Assembly (NCBI RefSeq): GCF_000443165.1
Contig: NZ_ATJV01000048.1
Location: forward strand, 62,001 to 126,000
Direction: 5' to 3'
Origin: Thauera terpenica 58Eu
Lineage (GTDB): Bacteria; Pseudomonadota; Gammaproteobacteria; Burkholderiales; Rhodocyclaceae
Length of the DNA: 64,000 nt
This document shows positions 48,863 to 57,930 of the stretch, in pieces; positions within the stretch are counted from its first letter, which is position 1; each line of letters opens with the position of its first letter. A program made the translations under genes and the position numbers. The notes under the pieces are model-generated. The model worked only from the letters and a program-made list of their open reading frames with translations. It was not told the origin of the DNA and searched no databases.

Positions 48863-49895
48863 GCTGAGCGCTCAGCGCGACACTGACCGCGCCGACAACA
48901 GACCCCGACGCTTCATCCCGATCGCGTCGGCTGCTTCAGTCGGACTGGCATCGACCCGCCGCCAACAGCGTCAGCGCGTGGCGCTACAGATGGGTTTTTT
49001 CATCCTGTTCGTGCTCGCACCGGTGTTCGACATCTTCCGCTACGACCTCGACGCGGACCATGCCTGGCTGCTCGGCATGGAATGGCGCCTGGGGCTGGAC
49101 GACTTTCTTGCCGGCAAGGCCAGCGCGCTCGAGGCCGCAGGCAACATCATGTTGCGTCTGTTCGTGCCCCTGTTCATCGGCGCCGGAGTGCTGCTCGGCG
49201 TGGCGTGGAAATGGGGCCGGCTGTATTGCGGCTGGCTGTGCCCCCACTTTTCCGTGGTCGAGACCATCAACAGGCTGATGACCCGCGCTTCGGGCAAACC
49301 CAGCGTGTGGGAAAGATCGACTTCGCCGCCGTGGCAAGCCGACGGCAGCAGACTGAAGGTTGATGCGCGCTGGTGGGCAGTGGTGCTTCCCGCTGCGGTG
49401 ACTTTCGCCTTTCTGTGGGCGGTGGTGCTGCTGACCTACCTCCTGCCCCCCGCCGAGGTGTACAGCAACCTCTTCCACGGCGAACTCACGCGCAACCAGT
49501 TCATCTTCATCACCGCAGTCACGGTGGTGCTGAGCCTGGAGTTTCTCTTCGCACGCCATCTGTTCTGTCGCTTCGTGTGCGCCGTGGGCCTGTTCCAGAG
49601 CCTGGCCTGGATGAGCAACAGGAACGCGATGGTGGTGGGTTTCAAGCGCGAGCGCGCAAGTGACTGCAGCAGTTGCCTGCCCGAGCGCCAGTCCGCATGC
49701 GATGCGGTGTGCCCGATGCGGCTGCGGCCGCGCACCATCAAGCGCCACATGTTTACCTGCACGCAGTGCGCCCAGTGCGTCGATGCCTGCGCCGAAACCC
49801 AGCGCGACAACCCCGAGGGGCCGCTGCTGACCTGGGTCTCGGGCGAAGCTGCGCGACAGAACGAGGCGGGCTTTCGAACCGTCAGGGAGCGTTGA
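48855..49895 (+). CDS. membrane polyferredoxin (NapH/CcoG/NosR-like 4Fe-4S protein)
   Basis: A 346-residue inner-membrane protein with about four or five helices. Membrane motifs CGWLCP (C125, C129) and CRFVC (C238, C242) are typical of NapH/NosR/CcoG proteins. Two C-terminal 4Fe-4S motifs follow: an expanded CxxC-x7-CxxxCP (C271, C274, C282, C286) and a CxxCxxCxxxC (C302, C305, C308, C312). No FMN or C-terminal Ig-like (FixG) domain is present. It overlaps the preceding small membrane gene by eight bases and precedes norD by three. It may move electrons across the membrane or assist metal handling for NOR (inference). Confidence 0.87.
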   Translation: MSELSAQRDTDRADNRPRRFIPIASAASVGLASTRRQQRQRVALQMGFFILFVLAPVFDIFRYDLDADHAWLLGMEWRLGLDDFLAGKASALEAAGNIMLRLFVPLFIGAGVLLGVAWKWGRLYCGWLCPHFSVVETINRLMTRASGKPSVWERSTSPPWQADGSRLKVDARWWAVVLPAAVTFAFLWAVVLLTYLLPPAEVYSNLFHGELTRNQFIFITAVTVVLSLEFLFARHLFCRFVCAVGLFQSLAWMSNRNAMVVGFKRERASDCSSCLPERQSACDAVCPMRLRPRTIKRHMFTCTQCAQCVDACAETQRDNPEGPLLTWVSGEAARQNEAGFRTVRER

Positions 49896-49898
49896 GTC

Positions 49899-51839
49899 AT
49901 GGAAGAAGCCGTAGGCAAACTCTGGCACCGTCTCATCACCCGGGCCGCCGGCGGGCACTTCCCCGAGGCCGTGGTGAAACTGAAGGAAATCGAACGCATG
50001 ACCGGCGTCTTTTTCCGCGCCCTGGGCGGAGACCCCGGACTGCGTGTCGCCGCGGCTACAGCCGACGTACATGGTGCGCGCCGCAGCCTGCTGTCACGCA
50101 TCGCCGGCAGCGACGAGCGCACCCCGCGCGCGCGCATGGACGCCATCACCCTGCGCCTGCCGGTCCAACTTGATGCCTTGCCCGAGCGCGCACTGAACCG
50201 CGACCTCTACTTATGGCTGGCCGCCATCGCCGCCGCACAAGGCAAGCCCAGGGGGGCGCAGGACGAAACCGCGCTGGCCCAAGCCCTGACCCAGCTCGCG
50301 CCCTTGCCTGAAGGCGCCAGCGCCGACCCGGCGAGCCTTGAAGTACGCCTCAACCAGCTCGCCACCCTGCGTGCACTGCTGCGCTGGCCAGGTCTGCGCA
50401 CGCGCTACGAGCGCCTCGTCGCCGCCGTCCTCAAGCAACGCCCTGACCCCGCTCGCCTGCCGCCGGTCGAAGCCGAACGCGAGCGACTCATCCGTCAGGC
50501 GCTGACCACACCCGGCAGCGTCGCGGCCCTGCCCGCGCTGCCCCCCAAGGGCATGCCGCACCAACCGGTGCTGCTGTGGCTCAGTGATCTGGTCTCGCCG
50601 CTTGCTGTCACCACCCCTAGCGGAGCCGGCGCCGAGGCCGTTGCCAGCGCACCCCGCCCGAAGGGCGACGATGAAGAAACCGAGCGCCAGGCGCACCGCG
50701 TGGAGCGGGTCGAGGACGCACCGGAAAAACACGGCCTGATGATCGTGTTTCGCGCCGAAAGCCTGCTCTCGGTGGCCGAGTTCCTCAAAGTCAAGCGCAG
50801 CACCGATGACGACCCCGACGACAATGCCGCCGACGCTGCGGCCAATCTCGAACAGCTGACCCTGTCGCGCGACGAGGATCGCATCGCCTCCAAGATCCGT
50901 TTCGACCTCGACCTACCCTCCGCCGCCGAGGACGACGTGGTGCTTGGCGAAGGCATCTCCCTGCCCGAATGGGACTATCGCAAGAGCCTGCTGCGCGAGG
51001 ACCATGTGCGTTTGCAGGAACTGGCCGCCTCGCCGCGTGACCCGCGTGCCGCACCGACGCCACTGCCGCAGCACCTGCGCCGCACCGCGCGCCACCTCCA
51101 CCGCCAGTTCGCGGCCCTGCAGCCAGGCCGGCGCTGGCTCAAAGGCCAGGCCGACGGCACCGAACTCGACATCGACGCCGTGGTGCGCGCCACCACTGAT
51201 CGCGCCATCGGCCAGCACCCCTCCGACCAGCTCTATCTGTCACTGGAAAAGCGCGAACGCGACCTGGCCTGCCTGGCGCTGGCCGATCTATCGCTGTCGA
51301 CCGATGCCTGGATCTCCTCCGACGCTCGCGTCATCGACGTCATCCGCGACTCCTTGCTGCTGTTCGGCGAAGCCTTGTCCGCCACCGGCGACCGTTTTGC
51401 CTTGTGCGGTTTCTCATCGGTCAAGCGCAGCAACGTGCGCTTCCATCGCCTGAAAGACTTCTCCGACCGCTTCGATGACAGCGCGCGTGGTCGCATCATG
51501 GCGATCAAGCCCGGCTACTACACCCGCCTCGGTGCGGCAATCCGGCACGCCACCAGCGTGCTGGAAAAACAGACTGCAGCCCGCCGCATCCTGCTCATCC
51601 TGTCCGATGGCAAACCCAACGACCTTGACCTGTACGATGGCCGCTACGGCATCGAGGACACCCGTGTTGCGGTGATCGAGGCACGCGGCCGTGGGATCGT
51701 GCCTTTCTGCGTGACGATAGACCGCGAAGGCGCCAGCTACCTGCCCCACCTGTTCGGGCCGGCGGGCTATGCGGTCATTCGCCAACCCGACGAGCTTCCT
51801 GCTCGTTTGCCGATGTTTTATGCCCAACTCACACGCTGA
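49899..51839 (+). CDS. norD: NorD, von Willebrand factor A domain protein for NOR maturation
   Basis: A 646-residue cytoplasmic protein, the partner of the NorQ ATPase. The N-terminal two thirds are helical and charged. The C-terminal VWA domain carries the MIDAS motif D463-L-S465-L-S467 in LALADLSLSTDAW, and further metal-site segments RRILLILSDGKPNDLDLYDG and IEDTRVAVIEARGRGIVPFCVTID. The length agrees with known NorD (about 610-640). The regulator gene begins two bases after its stop codon. Confidence 0.95.
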   Translation: MEEAVGKLWHRLITRAAGGHFPEAVVKLKEIERMTGVFFRALGGDPGLRVAAATADVHGARRSLLSRIAGSDERTPRARMDAITLRLPVQLDALPERALNRDLYLWLAAIAAAQGKPRGAQDETALAQALTQLAPLPEGASADPASLEVRLNQLATLRALLRWPGLRTRYERLVAAVLKQRPDPARLPPVEAERERLIRQALTTPGSVAALPALPPKGMPHQPVLLWLSDLVSPLAVTTPSGAGAEAVASAPRPKGDDEETERQAHRVERVEDAPEKHGLMIVFRAESLLSVAEFLKVKRSTDDDPDDNAADAAANLEQLTLSRDEDRIASKIRFDLDLPSAAEDDVVLGEGISLPEWDYRKSLLREDHVRLQELAASPRDPRAAPTPLPQHLRRTARHLHRQFAALQPGRRWLKGQADGTELDIDAVVRATTDRAIGQHPSDQLYLSLEKRERDLACLALADLSLSTDAWISSDARVIDVIRDSLLLFGEALSATGDRFALCGFSSVKRSNVRFHRLKDFSDRFDDSARGRIMAIKPGYYTRLGAAIRHATSVLEKQTAARRILLILSDGKPNDLDLYDGRYGIEDTRVAVIEARGRGIVPFCVTIDREGASYLPHLFGPAGYAVIRQPDELPARLPMFYAQLTR

Positions 51840-51840
51840 C

Positions 51841-52608
51841 ATGAACCAACCGGATACCCTGTGCCAGGAGGGGCTGCGTGCACCAACCTCCAGCGCGGAC
51901 GACGACGCCCTCTCTCCCGAGGTCGGGCGCCTGTGTCGTTTATTGCGTCAAGCACCGATGTTCCGCAGTCTGGGCTGCGATGAAATCGCACGCTTCGCAC
52001 GCGGCGTGCGCGAGATCAAGGCAGCGAAGGGCGAAATCCTCTTCCACCGTGGTGATGCGTGCAATGGCTTTCATCTCATCCTGTCTGGCCAGATCAAGCT
52101 CGCCTTCACCTCGTCCGAGGGCAACGAAAAGGTTGTCGACATCCTGCGCACCGGCCAGAGCTTTGGCGAAGCGGTGATGTTCATGGACAAGCCCTACGTG
52201 GTGATGGCTCAGGCCCTGGCCGACAGCACGCTGCTGCACATCGGCAAGCAGGTGTTCTTTGAGGAAATGAACAACGATCCGCTGTTCTGTCGCAGGATCA
52301 TCGCCGGCCTGGCACAGCGCCTGCACCGTCTGATGGGCGACGTCGAGAGCTATTCACTGCGCTCGGGGCGGGAGCGCATCATCGGTTATCTGCTGCGCGA
52401 AGAAGAGACGATTGGCGACGCCGCCAGCGTCGGCCGCGTGTCCATCCGCCTGCCCACCAGCAAGGGCACGATCGCATCGCGTCTGAACCTGACCCAGGAA
52501 CACTTCTCGCGCATCCTCAACGAGCTGACAAGTTCAGGCCTGATCGAAGTCGAGGGCCGCACCATCCACATCCCGGACATCGGCCGCCTGCGTTGCAATG
52601 TTGAGTAA
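51841..52608 (+). CDS. dnr: Crp/Fnr-family regulator, Dnr/NnrR type
   Basis: A 255-residue regulator with an N-terminal cNMP-fold sensor domain (GEILFHRGDACNGFHLILSGQIKLAF, GQSFGEAVMFMDKP) and a C-terminal winged helix. The recognition helix TQEHFSRIL keeps E220, S223 and R224, the E-x-x-S-R contacts that read TTGA half-sites in FNR. The N-terminal FNR cysteine cluster is lacking (only scattered C8, C32, C46), so it should not be an oxygen-sensing FNR; NO sensing through heme, as in Dnr, is likely. It lies at the end of the nor operon and probably controls the four boxes described here. Confidence 0.9.
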   Translation: MNQPDTLCQEGLRAPTSSADDDALSPEVGRLCRLLRQAPMFRSLGCDEIARFARGVREIKAAKGEILFHRGDACNGFHLILSGQIKLAFTSSEGNEKVVDILRTGQSFGEAVMFMDKPYVVMAQALADSTLLHIGKQVFFEEMNNDPLFCRRIIAGLAQRLHRLMGDVESYSLRSGRERIIGYLLREEETIGDAASVGRVSIRLPTSKGTIASRLNLTQEHFSRILNELTSSGLIEVEGRTIHIPDIGRLRCNVE

Positions 52609-52774
52609 GAGCGAAAACACTCGACCGCATTTGAAACAAGAAGTGGCCACTGTGTGTAGGCGAATGAGTCCGGATGAGCTTGGCTACGTGCACTCTTTTC
52701 GGTACCAGGTCCGGATCGAACATCCAAATATCTTATTATCATTTCCGGGCACAGCCGATTGACTTGATCTGCCG

Positions 52775-53629
52775 ATGGCCAAGGATGTCTTACAAGATGA
52801 CTATTGGACGCACCTCATGAACAATGACTCCCCCGAACGCAGGTCAGCCTCCTCGCCATCTGGTGACGCCAGCCCCGGTTGCGATCGATGCCGCGATCTT
52901 GTGCCCTTGGACTTCGAATTCAGCATGGCCTTTCAGCCCATTGTCGATATCACCCAGCGCACAGTCTGGGGCTGGGAAGCCTTGGTACGAGGCATCGAAG
53001 GCGAGGGGGCAGCCAGCATTTTAGCGCGCGTGAATGACGGCAATCGCTATCAGTTTGACCAAAAATGCCGTGTGCGAGCCATCGAACTGGCGCAGAAACT
53101 AAGCTTGCCGTCACGGCTGTCGATCAACTTTCTGCCAAATGCCGTCTACGATCCACGTTCTTGCATGCGCGTGACCACCGAGGCTGCAAACCGCGTTGGC
53201 TTTCCGCTTGAGCGTCTGCAGTTCGAAATCACCGAAGTCGAACAAGTGCGCGACGATGGACATTTGCGCGACATCGTCAATGAATATCGTGCAATGGGCT
53301 GTGGCACAGCCATCGATGACTTCGGCGCGGGTTACTCAGGGCTGAATCTACTGACCCACTTCCAGCCCGACGTACTCAAGATCGATATGAACCTCATTCG
53401 CGACATCGACCAGGATCGCACTCGAAGGCTGATCGTTCATAACCTGGTTCAGCTTGCGGCCGACTTGCCGTGCACCCTGATCGCCGAAGGCATCGAAACC
53501 ATCAACGAAGCCCGCTGCCTCGCTGATCTTGGCATCCGCTTGCATCAGGGCTACGCCTACGCACGCCCTGGCTTCGAAACCCTACCCCAACCTGACCCAA
53601 CGCTGCTCGCGCACGTCCATTCGTGCTAA
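52775..53629 (+). CDS. EAL-domain c-di-GMP phosphodiesterase
   Basis: A 284-residue protein made of a short N-terminal tail (about 45 residues with CDRC) and one EAL domain. Catalytic motifs are complete: EALVRG (the EAL Glu), NFLPNAV, FEITEVEQ, DDFGAGYSGL, KIDMNLIRDID, IAEGIET and HQGYAYARP. It should hydrolyse c-di-GMP; no sensor domain or membrane segment is present. It follows dnr by 166 bp, with an AT-rich promoter-like stretch (TATCTTATTATCATTT near 52735). The start could instead be the ATG at 52817. Its link to denitrification is positional only. Confidence 0.9.
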   Translation: MAKDVLQDDYWTHLMNNDSPERRSASSPSGDASPGCDRCRDLVPLDFEFSMAFQPIVDITQRTVWGWEALVRGIEGEGAASILARVNDGNRYQFDQKCRVRAIELAQKLSLPSRLSINFLPNAVYDPRSCMRVTTEAANRVGFPLERLQFEITEVEQVRDDGHLRDIVNEYRAMGCGTAIDDFGAGYSGLNLLTHFQPDVLKIDMNLIRDIDQDRTRRLIVHNLVQLAADLPCTLIAEGIETINEARCLADLGIRLHQGYAYARPGFETLPQPDPTLLAHVHSC

Positions 53630-53685
53630 GCCACAGAGCAGCGGGCTCTGTGTAAATACGTACTCACTGCCGCCCTGTCACCCCT

Positions 53686-54873
53686 TCAGCCAGCCTTGCC
53701 GTCCGCCCGCGCGCGCAGCAGGAACGGCGTGTAGCGCCACAGGTAGAGCGCAAAGCCCAACGCCCACAGGGTGGCAGCAGCATGGACGCCGGCCAGCACC
53801 GCAGCCGGAATCGCGACTACCGTGAGCACGCGAGTCACAGCCGCCAGTTGCACCAACACGTACGCCGCGGTCTCGATCGGTCCGGCTGCCAGCATGCGTC
53901 CGGTATGGCCTAGCGCGGTGCGCGTCATCATGCCGATGATGAGCCCGCCGGTGGCGCCAATGGCCAGCGCATGCACGCCCGCCGTACGCGGCAGCACGCC
54001 AAGCTGGGCCAGCGCAATGAGGGCCAGCCCGGTCGGAATCCACATGTAGGACAGATGCAGGATCCACACCAGCGGCGTCTTGCGCGTCGCCCATGGGTTC
54101 CAGCCGCCTACTCGCAGCGCCTGCGCCAGCGCGGCGGCGATCGACACCGGCGCCGCCCAGGCGCCCGCCGCCGCGGCCCAGAGCAACAGCGCCACACCGG
54201 TCAGGATCACTGCGGCCCAATCGACCCATGCCTTACGCCATTGCTTGATGTTGCGCACGGCGTTAGCGGTGAACATCGGGATCACCCGCCCACCGATCAC
54301 GCTCTCGAGCACGATGATCAGACCCAACGCCAGGTGCATGGCCATCAGCGGATCAAACGCGATCACCTCCAGCACCGCTAGATGGAACAACAGGTTCGCC
54401 AGCGCCAGCATGACCGGCAGCATGCCGACGAAGTAATTGCGCTTGCTCTTGGCCTTGATCAGTACGCGCAGCATCAAGGCCGCCGCAATCGGCAGAAAGG
54501 CGAGATCGACTACTGCGACCCAGGCCCCACTGCCGAAAGCCATTGCCAGCCGGCCGGCGAGCCACAGGGCAGCGAGCATCGCGAGCAAGCCGTCAGTTGG
54601 CGTGTCCAGACCCGTCCAGTTGCGCCCTGCAGTAAGCAGGAAACCGATGATCACCGCCACCGCAAAGCCGAAGATCATCTCGTGCGCGTGCCACCAGATC
54701 CCTGGAATAGGCAGTTCCAGCCCGCCGGAGAAGGCCACCGCCCACACCGGGATGGCCACCGCGGCGAGAATCGCGGCAAGCAGGTAGAGGGGACGGAAGG
54801 CCAGCGCCCACAACGAAAAAGTTTCGGGCGGGATACGTTTGGTGGTGGGTTCTTCCAGGGGAATCAGTGCCAT
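53686..54873 (-). CDS. nnrS: NnrS, heme-copper membrane protein linked to NO
   Basis: A 395-residue inner-membrane protein with about twelve helices. Family features are ALAFRPLYLLAAILAAVAIPVWA, PGIWWHAHEMIFGFAVAVIIGFLLTAGRNWTG, RVIPMFTANAVRN, ILHLSYMWIPTGLAL and IGMMTRTALGHTGR, with several conserved His residues. NnrS binds heme and copper and protects against NO stress in other bacteria. It lies 34 bp after nirN and probably belongs to the nirJ-nirN-nnrS transcript. Confidence 0.95.
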   Translation of the reverse strand: MALIPLEEPTTKRIPPETFSLWALAFRPLYLLAAILAAVAIPVWAVAFSGGLELPIPGIWWHAHEMIFGFAVAVIIGFLLTAGRNWTGLDTPTDGLLAMLAALWLAGRLAMAFGSGAWVAVVDLAFLPIAAALMLRVLIKAKSKRNYFVGMLPVMLALANLLFHLAVLEVIAFDPLMAMHLALGLIIVLESVIGGRVIPMFTANAVRNIKQWRKAWVDWAAVILTGVALLLWAAAAGAWAAPVSIAAALAQALRVGGWNPWATRKTPLVWILHLSYMWIPTGLALIALAQLGVLPRTAGVHALAIGATGGLIIGMMTRTALGHTGRMLAAGPIETAAYVLVQLAAVTRVLTVVAIPAAVLAGVHAAATLWALGFALYLWRYTPFLLRARADGKAG

Positions 54874-54907
54874 GTTGCGAGCTCTCTATCAGGGTGTTAC
54901 GGGGCAC

Positions 54908-56515
54908 TCAATGACTGGTGCCTTCTTCGCGTGTGATCTTGTTCCACACGTTGTACTTGCCTACCGGCTTGCGCATCGGCAAGCGCTTGATTTCCTGCAG
55001 ACTCTGCGCGTCGTAGACAATCACCGCGCCGTCGTCCTCCCACAGGCTGGCGAGCGCATGGCGGCCGTCGCGGGTGAACTCGACATGGGCGAGCGTCTTG
55101 CCGGGCTCGCCGCTGATTTCCTTCACCACCTCCAGCGTCTGCTTGTCGATCACCTGCAGGATGTGCTTGGCCTGCGGACTCATCATGGAGTCAACAAAAG
55201 CGTAGCGGCTGTTGGCGTGGCTGCGCAGAAAGAAGCCCGGGCCGCGCGTGGGGATGCGCTTGATGACCTCCCAGCTGCGCATGTCGATCACCGTGACTTC
55301 GCCCGCCTTGAGGTTGGTGCTGGCCATCACCGTGCGCAGCTTGCCGCTGCCATCGGTCCATTCCCAGGTGATGCCCGAGCCCAGGTGGGGCATGCCATCG
55401 AGCGGCAGGTTGGCGATCTTGCGCCGCACGTCGAGATTGACCACCTGGCCCACGCCCTCACGCGACGCCCCCATCAGCTCGGAATAGTCCTGGGTGAAGA
55501 AGAAGTCATCGAGCACTTCTTCGAGCATGGTGCGGCGTGGATTGAGATAGCCGGGGATGAAGCTGCCTTCGCGTTGAGCATAGTCGTGGATGAAGCCGGT
55601 GGGGATGTCCTCGACCGCCTTGGTGTAGCTGATCTCCCACACCTCGGGCACATCCTTCAGCGCGGCGATGAAGGACTGACGCGGCGTGGCGTCATACACC
55701 GCCGACACCCGCGAACTCTTCTTGCCATCGCGATCGGTGGCGGCGAGGGTCTTGATCAGATTGAGCTCACCGTCGAGCAGCACCAGGCTGTTGGGCAGAT
55801 AGTTGGCCACCGCCACATGATTGCCGTCGGGGGACACGGCGACGTTGCGGGTATTGATGCCCGCCCTCACCTCGGCCACCACCTTCAGGTTCCACAGATC
55901 GAACTTGGTGATCCAGCCATCGCGCGAGCCGAAGAACACATAGCGCCCGCCAGCCGCGAACTTGGGGCCACCATGGAGCGCGAAGCGCGACTGGAAGCGG
56001 AAAATGGCTTCGAGCCTGTCGCCGTCGAGCACGCTGACGTGGTGGTCACCCGCCTCGACAACGAGGAAGAGGTTCAGCGGGTCGGCGTCGAACACCGGCG
56101 TACTGGACAGCGTGGCGGGGTCGACATGCTGGATGCGCGAGGCGCGGATGTCCTCATCGCTCCAGCTTGGCGCGGGCTCGACCGGGCTGTAGATGAGCTC
56201 GACCAGGGCCGCCATCTCGTCCTTGTTCAACTGCGCGGCAAAGCCCGGCATCTGCGTCGCCGTGCGCCCTTCGGCCACGACCTTGAGCGCATCGGGTTTG
56301 CGCAGGCGTGCCAGGTTGTCGGGCAAGAGCGCAGGCCCCATCAAACCGAGGCGATTGTGTGCATGGCACTCGGCGCAATGCTGGGCATAGAGGGTTGCTA
56401 CGGGAAGAGAGGCGGTCTGCTGTGCAGGAGCGGGCACAGCGCCCTGCCCTGCGGCGACCGACAGCGCCGCCCCGCAGGCAACAACACCGACAACGATGGC
56501 ACGCAGCGAGCTCAT
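54908..56515 (-). CDS. nirN: NirN, dihydro-heme d1 dehydrogenase (cd1-like cytochrome)
   Basis: A 535-residue periplasmic protein. The signal peptide (MSSLRAIVVGVVACGAALSVAAG) precedes a cytochrome c domain with C47-A-E-C50-H51 and a C-terminal eight-bladed propeller like that of NirS. The end GKYNVWNKITREEGTSH is the NirN signature and differs from NirS, which ends [13 protein letters not shown] in this window. NirN oxidises the propionate side chain in the last step of heme d1 synthesis (family knowledge). Its start overlaps the nirJ stop codon by four bases. Confidence 0.94.
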   Translation of the reverse strand: MSSLRAIVVGVVACGAALSVAAGQGAVPAPAQQTASLPVATLYAQHCAECHAHNRLGLMGPALLPDNLARLRKPDALKVVAEGRTATQMPGFAAQLNKDEMAALVELIYSPVEPAPSWSDEDIRASRIQHVDPATLSSTPVFDADPLNLFLVVEAGDHHVSVLDGDRLEAIFRFQSRFALHGGPKFAAGGRYVFFGSRDGWITKFDLWNLKVVAEVRAGINTRNVAVSPDGNHVAVANYLPNSLVLLDGELNLIKTLAATDRDGKKSSRVSAVYDATPRQSFIAALKDVPEVWEISYTKAVEDIPTGFIHDYAQREGSFIPGYLNPRRTMLEEVLDDFFFTQDYSELMGASREGVGQVVNLDVRRKIANLPLDGMPHLGSGITWEWTDGSGKLRTVMASTNLKAGEVTVIDMRSWEVIKRIPTRGPGFFLRSHANSRYAFVDSMMSPQAKHILQVIDKQTLEVVKEISGEPGKTLAHVEFTRDGRHALASLWEDDGAVIVYDAQSLQEIKRLPMRKPVGKYNVWNKITREEGTSH

Positions 56516-57723
56516 GCAGACACCTTGGCAATGCGCACCCAGGGCGTCGTCACCACGCGCTCTCCACCTTCATAATCAGCCGCGCTGACGCCGATTTCGT
56601 CGTCATCGAGATAGCAGGCAGGGTCTTCCGCCCACGGGTTGCCGGTGACCTGCGAGGCGCGCACGCGCGAGCTGCCATTGCAGATGTCGAGATATTTGCA
56701 CGCACCACAACGCCCCTCAAGGCTGCGCGGATGCTGCTTGAGACCAGCGAGCAGCGGATTGGAGAGGTCATTCCAGATCTCGCCGAAGGCGCGCTTGCGC
56801 ACGTCACCCAGCGGCACATGCCACCACATGGTGTCGGGGTGCACGATGCCGAGGTTGTCGATGTTGGCGACATTGACCCCGCTGGCATTGCCGCCCCACT
56901 GTCGCAGCTTGGCTTCGATGTGCGCCGCACGCTCGGGGAAGCGACGCATCACCCACTGCAGCATGAAAGGCCCATCCGCGTCGTTGTTGCCGGTGACGAA
57001 ATCCTTCTCTATCCCCCGCTGATGAAGCTCGAGACAGGTCTCGAACAACAACTCCATCGCCTCGCGGGTGGTGCGGTGATGCGCGTCACCGGCGCGGTTC
57101 TTGTTGCCACGGCCGGCGTAATTGAGGTGAGAGAAATAGAACTTGTCGATGCGCTCGTCTTCGACCAACTTCAGCAATGCCGGCAGGTCATGGGCATTGC
57201 CTTCGGTCATGGTGTAGCGCACGCCAACCTTGATGCCGCGTTCCACGCACAGGCGGATGCCGCGCATCGAGGCCTCGAACGCGCCTTGCTTGCGGCGGAA
57301 ATGATCGTGCGTGGCGCCGATGCCATCGAGGCTGACGCCGACGTAATCGAAGCCGATCTCGTCGATGGCGTCGATGTTCGAGTCATCGATCAAGGTACCG
57401 TTGGAGGACAACGCCACATAGAAACCCATGGCCTTGGCACGGCGAGCGATGTCGAAGATGTCGGGTCGCAACAAGGGCTCGCCGCCGGACAGGATGAGCA
57501 CCGGCACACGCGCTGTCTTGAGCTCATCCATGACCTTGAACACTTCGTCGGTATTGAGCTCGCCGGGGAAATCCTTGTCGGCGGAGATCGAATAGCAGTG
57601 CTCACAGGTCAGATTGCAGCGCCGGATCAGGTTCCAGATGACGACCGGGCCGGGCGGATTGCGGCGCGGCGCGACCGCAGTGGGGTGATCAAGCTCGCGG
57701 ATGAAGTTGGCAATGCGGAACAT
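56512..57723 (-). CDS. nirJ: NirJ, radical SAM enzyme of heme d1 biosynthesis
   Basis: A 403-residue radical SAM/SPASM-type enzyme. The SAM-cluster motif CNLTCEHCY is in LIRRCNLTCEHCYSISADKDF, with GGEPLLRPDIF after it. The C-terminal Cys-rich part LEGRCGACKYLDICNGSSRVRA and EDPACYLDDDE binds a second cluster. NirJ removes propionates and adds the oxo groups of heme d1. AGGAGAG lies just before the ATG. A Dnr-type promoter is visible upstream, so nirJ opens a separate transcript from nirC-H. Confidence 0.96.
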   Translation of the reverse strand: MFRIANFIRELDHPTAVAPRRNPPGPVVIWNLIRRCNLTCEHCYSISADKDFPGELNTDEVFKVMDELKTARVPVLILSGGEPLLRPDIFDIARRAKAMGFYVALSSNGTLIDDSNIDAIDEIGFDYVGVSLDGIGATHDHFRRKQGAFEASMRGIRLCVERGIKVGVRYTMTEGNAHDLPALLKLVEDERIDKFYFSHLNYAGRGNKNRAGDAHHRTTREAMELLFETCLELHQRGIEKDFVTGNNDADGPFMLQWVMRRFPERAAHIEAKLRQWGGNASGVNVANIDNLGIVHPDTMWWHVPLGDVRKRAFGEIWNDLSNPLLAGLKQHPRSLEGRCGACKYLDICNGSSRVRASQVTGNPWAEDPACYLDDDEIGVSAADYEGGERVVTTPWVRIAKVSA

Positions 57724-57746
57724 GAGGGCTCTCCTGAGTGCATCCC

Positions 57747-57788
57747 ATTAGAGCCGAGCACCTGCGCAGGGAAAATGACCCGGGTCAA
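57747..57788 (-). promoter_or_regulatory. Dnr/FNR-type promoter of nirJ-nirN-nnrS
   Basis: On the - strand the box reads TTGAC-CCGG-GTCAT (57775-57788), nine of ten consensus positions. A start of transcription 41.5 bases away falls at 57740, and TCTAAT (57747-57752) lies exactly at -10. This leaves a leader of about 16 bases with a good ribosome binding site. Confidence 0.75.
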
Positions 57789-57847
57789 GGGCTTGATGAA
57801 ATGCACCCGGAGATTCGAACGAGGAGCCCATACGAGCAGCGCAGGGA

Positions 57848-57861
57848 CGACCCGAAGGTCG
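57848..57861 (-). other. UUCG-capped hairpin in the nirH-nirJ gap
   Basis: On the - strand CGACC-TTCG-GGTCG forms a stem closed by the stable cUUCGg tetraloop. It lies in the 207-bp gap after nirH and has no T-tract, so it may protect the nirH mRNA end. Confidence 0.4.
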
Positions 57862-57930
57862 CGTGAGGTCCGGAACTCGGAGCGTTTTCACTCCGTCCCC
57901 AGCCCTTTGCAGCGTCAGCCACGCACGATC

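Noticed and set aside
52609-52774. Direct repeat GTCCGGAT (two copies near 52668 and 52709) as a regulator site
   Set aside because: The repeat is short, GC-rich and not symmetrical; the evidence is too weak to call a site.
57793-57804. Second FNR-type box (CTTGATGAAATGC) near the nirJ promoter
   Set aside because: Only the left arm TTGAT matches; the right arm lacks the ATCAA/GTCAA form.
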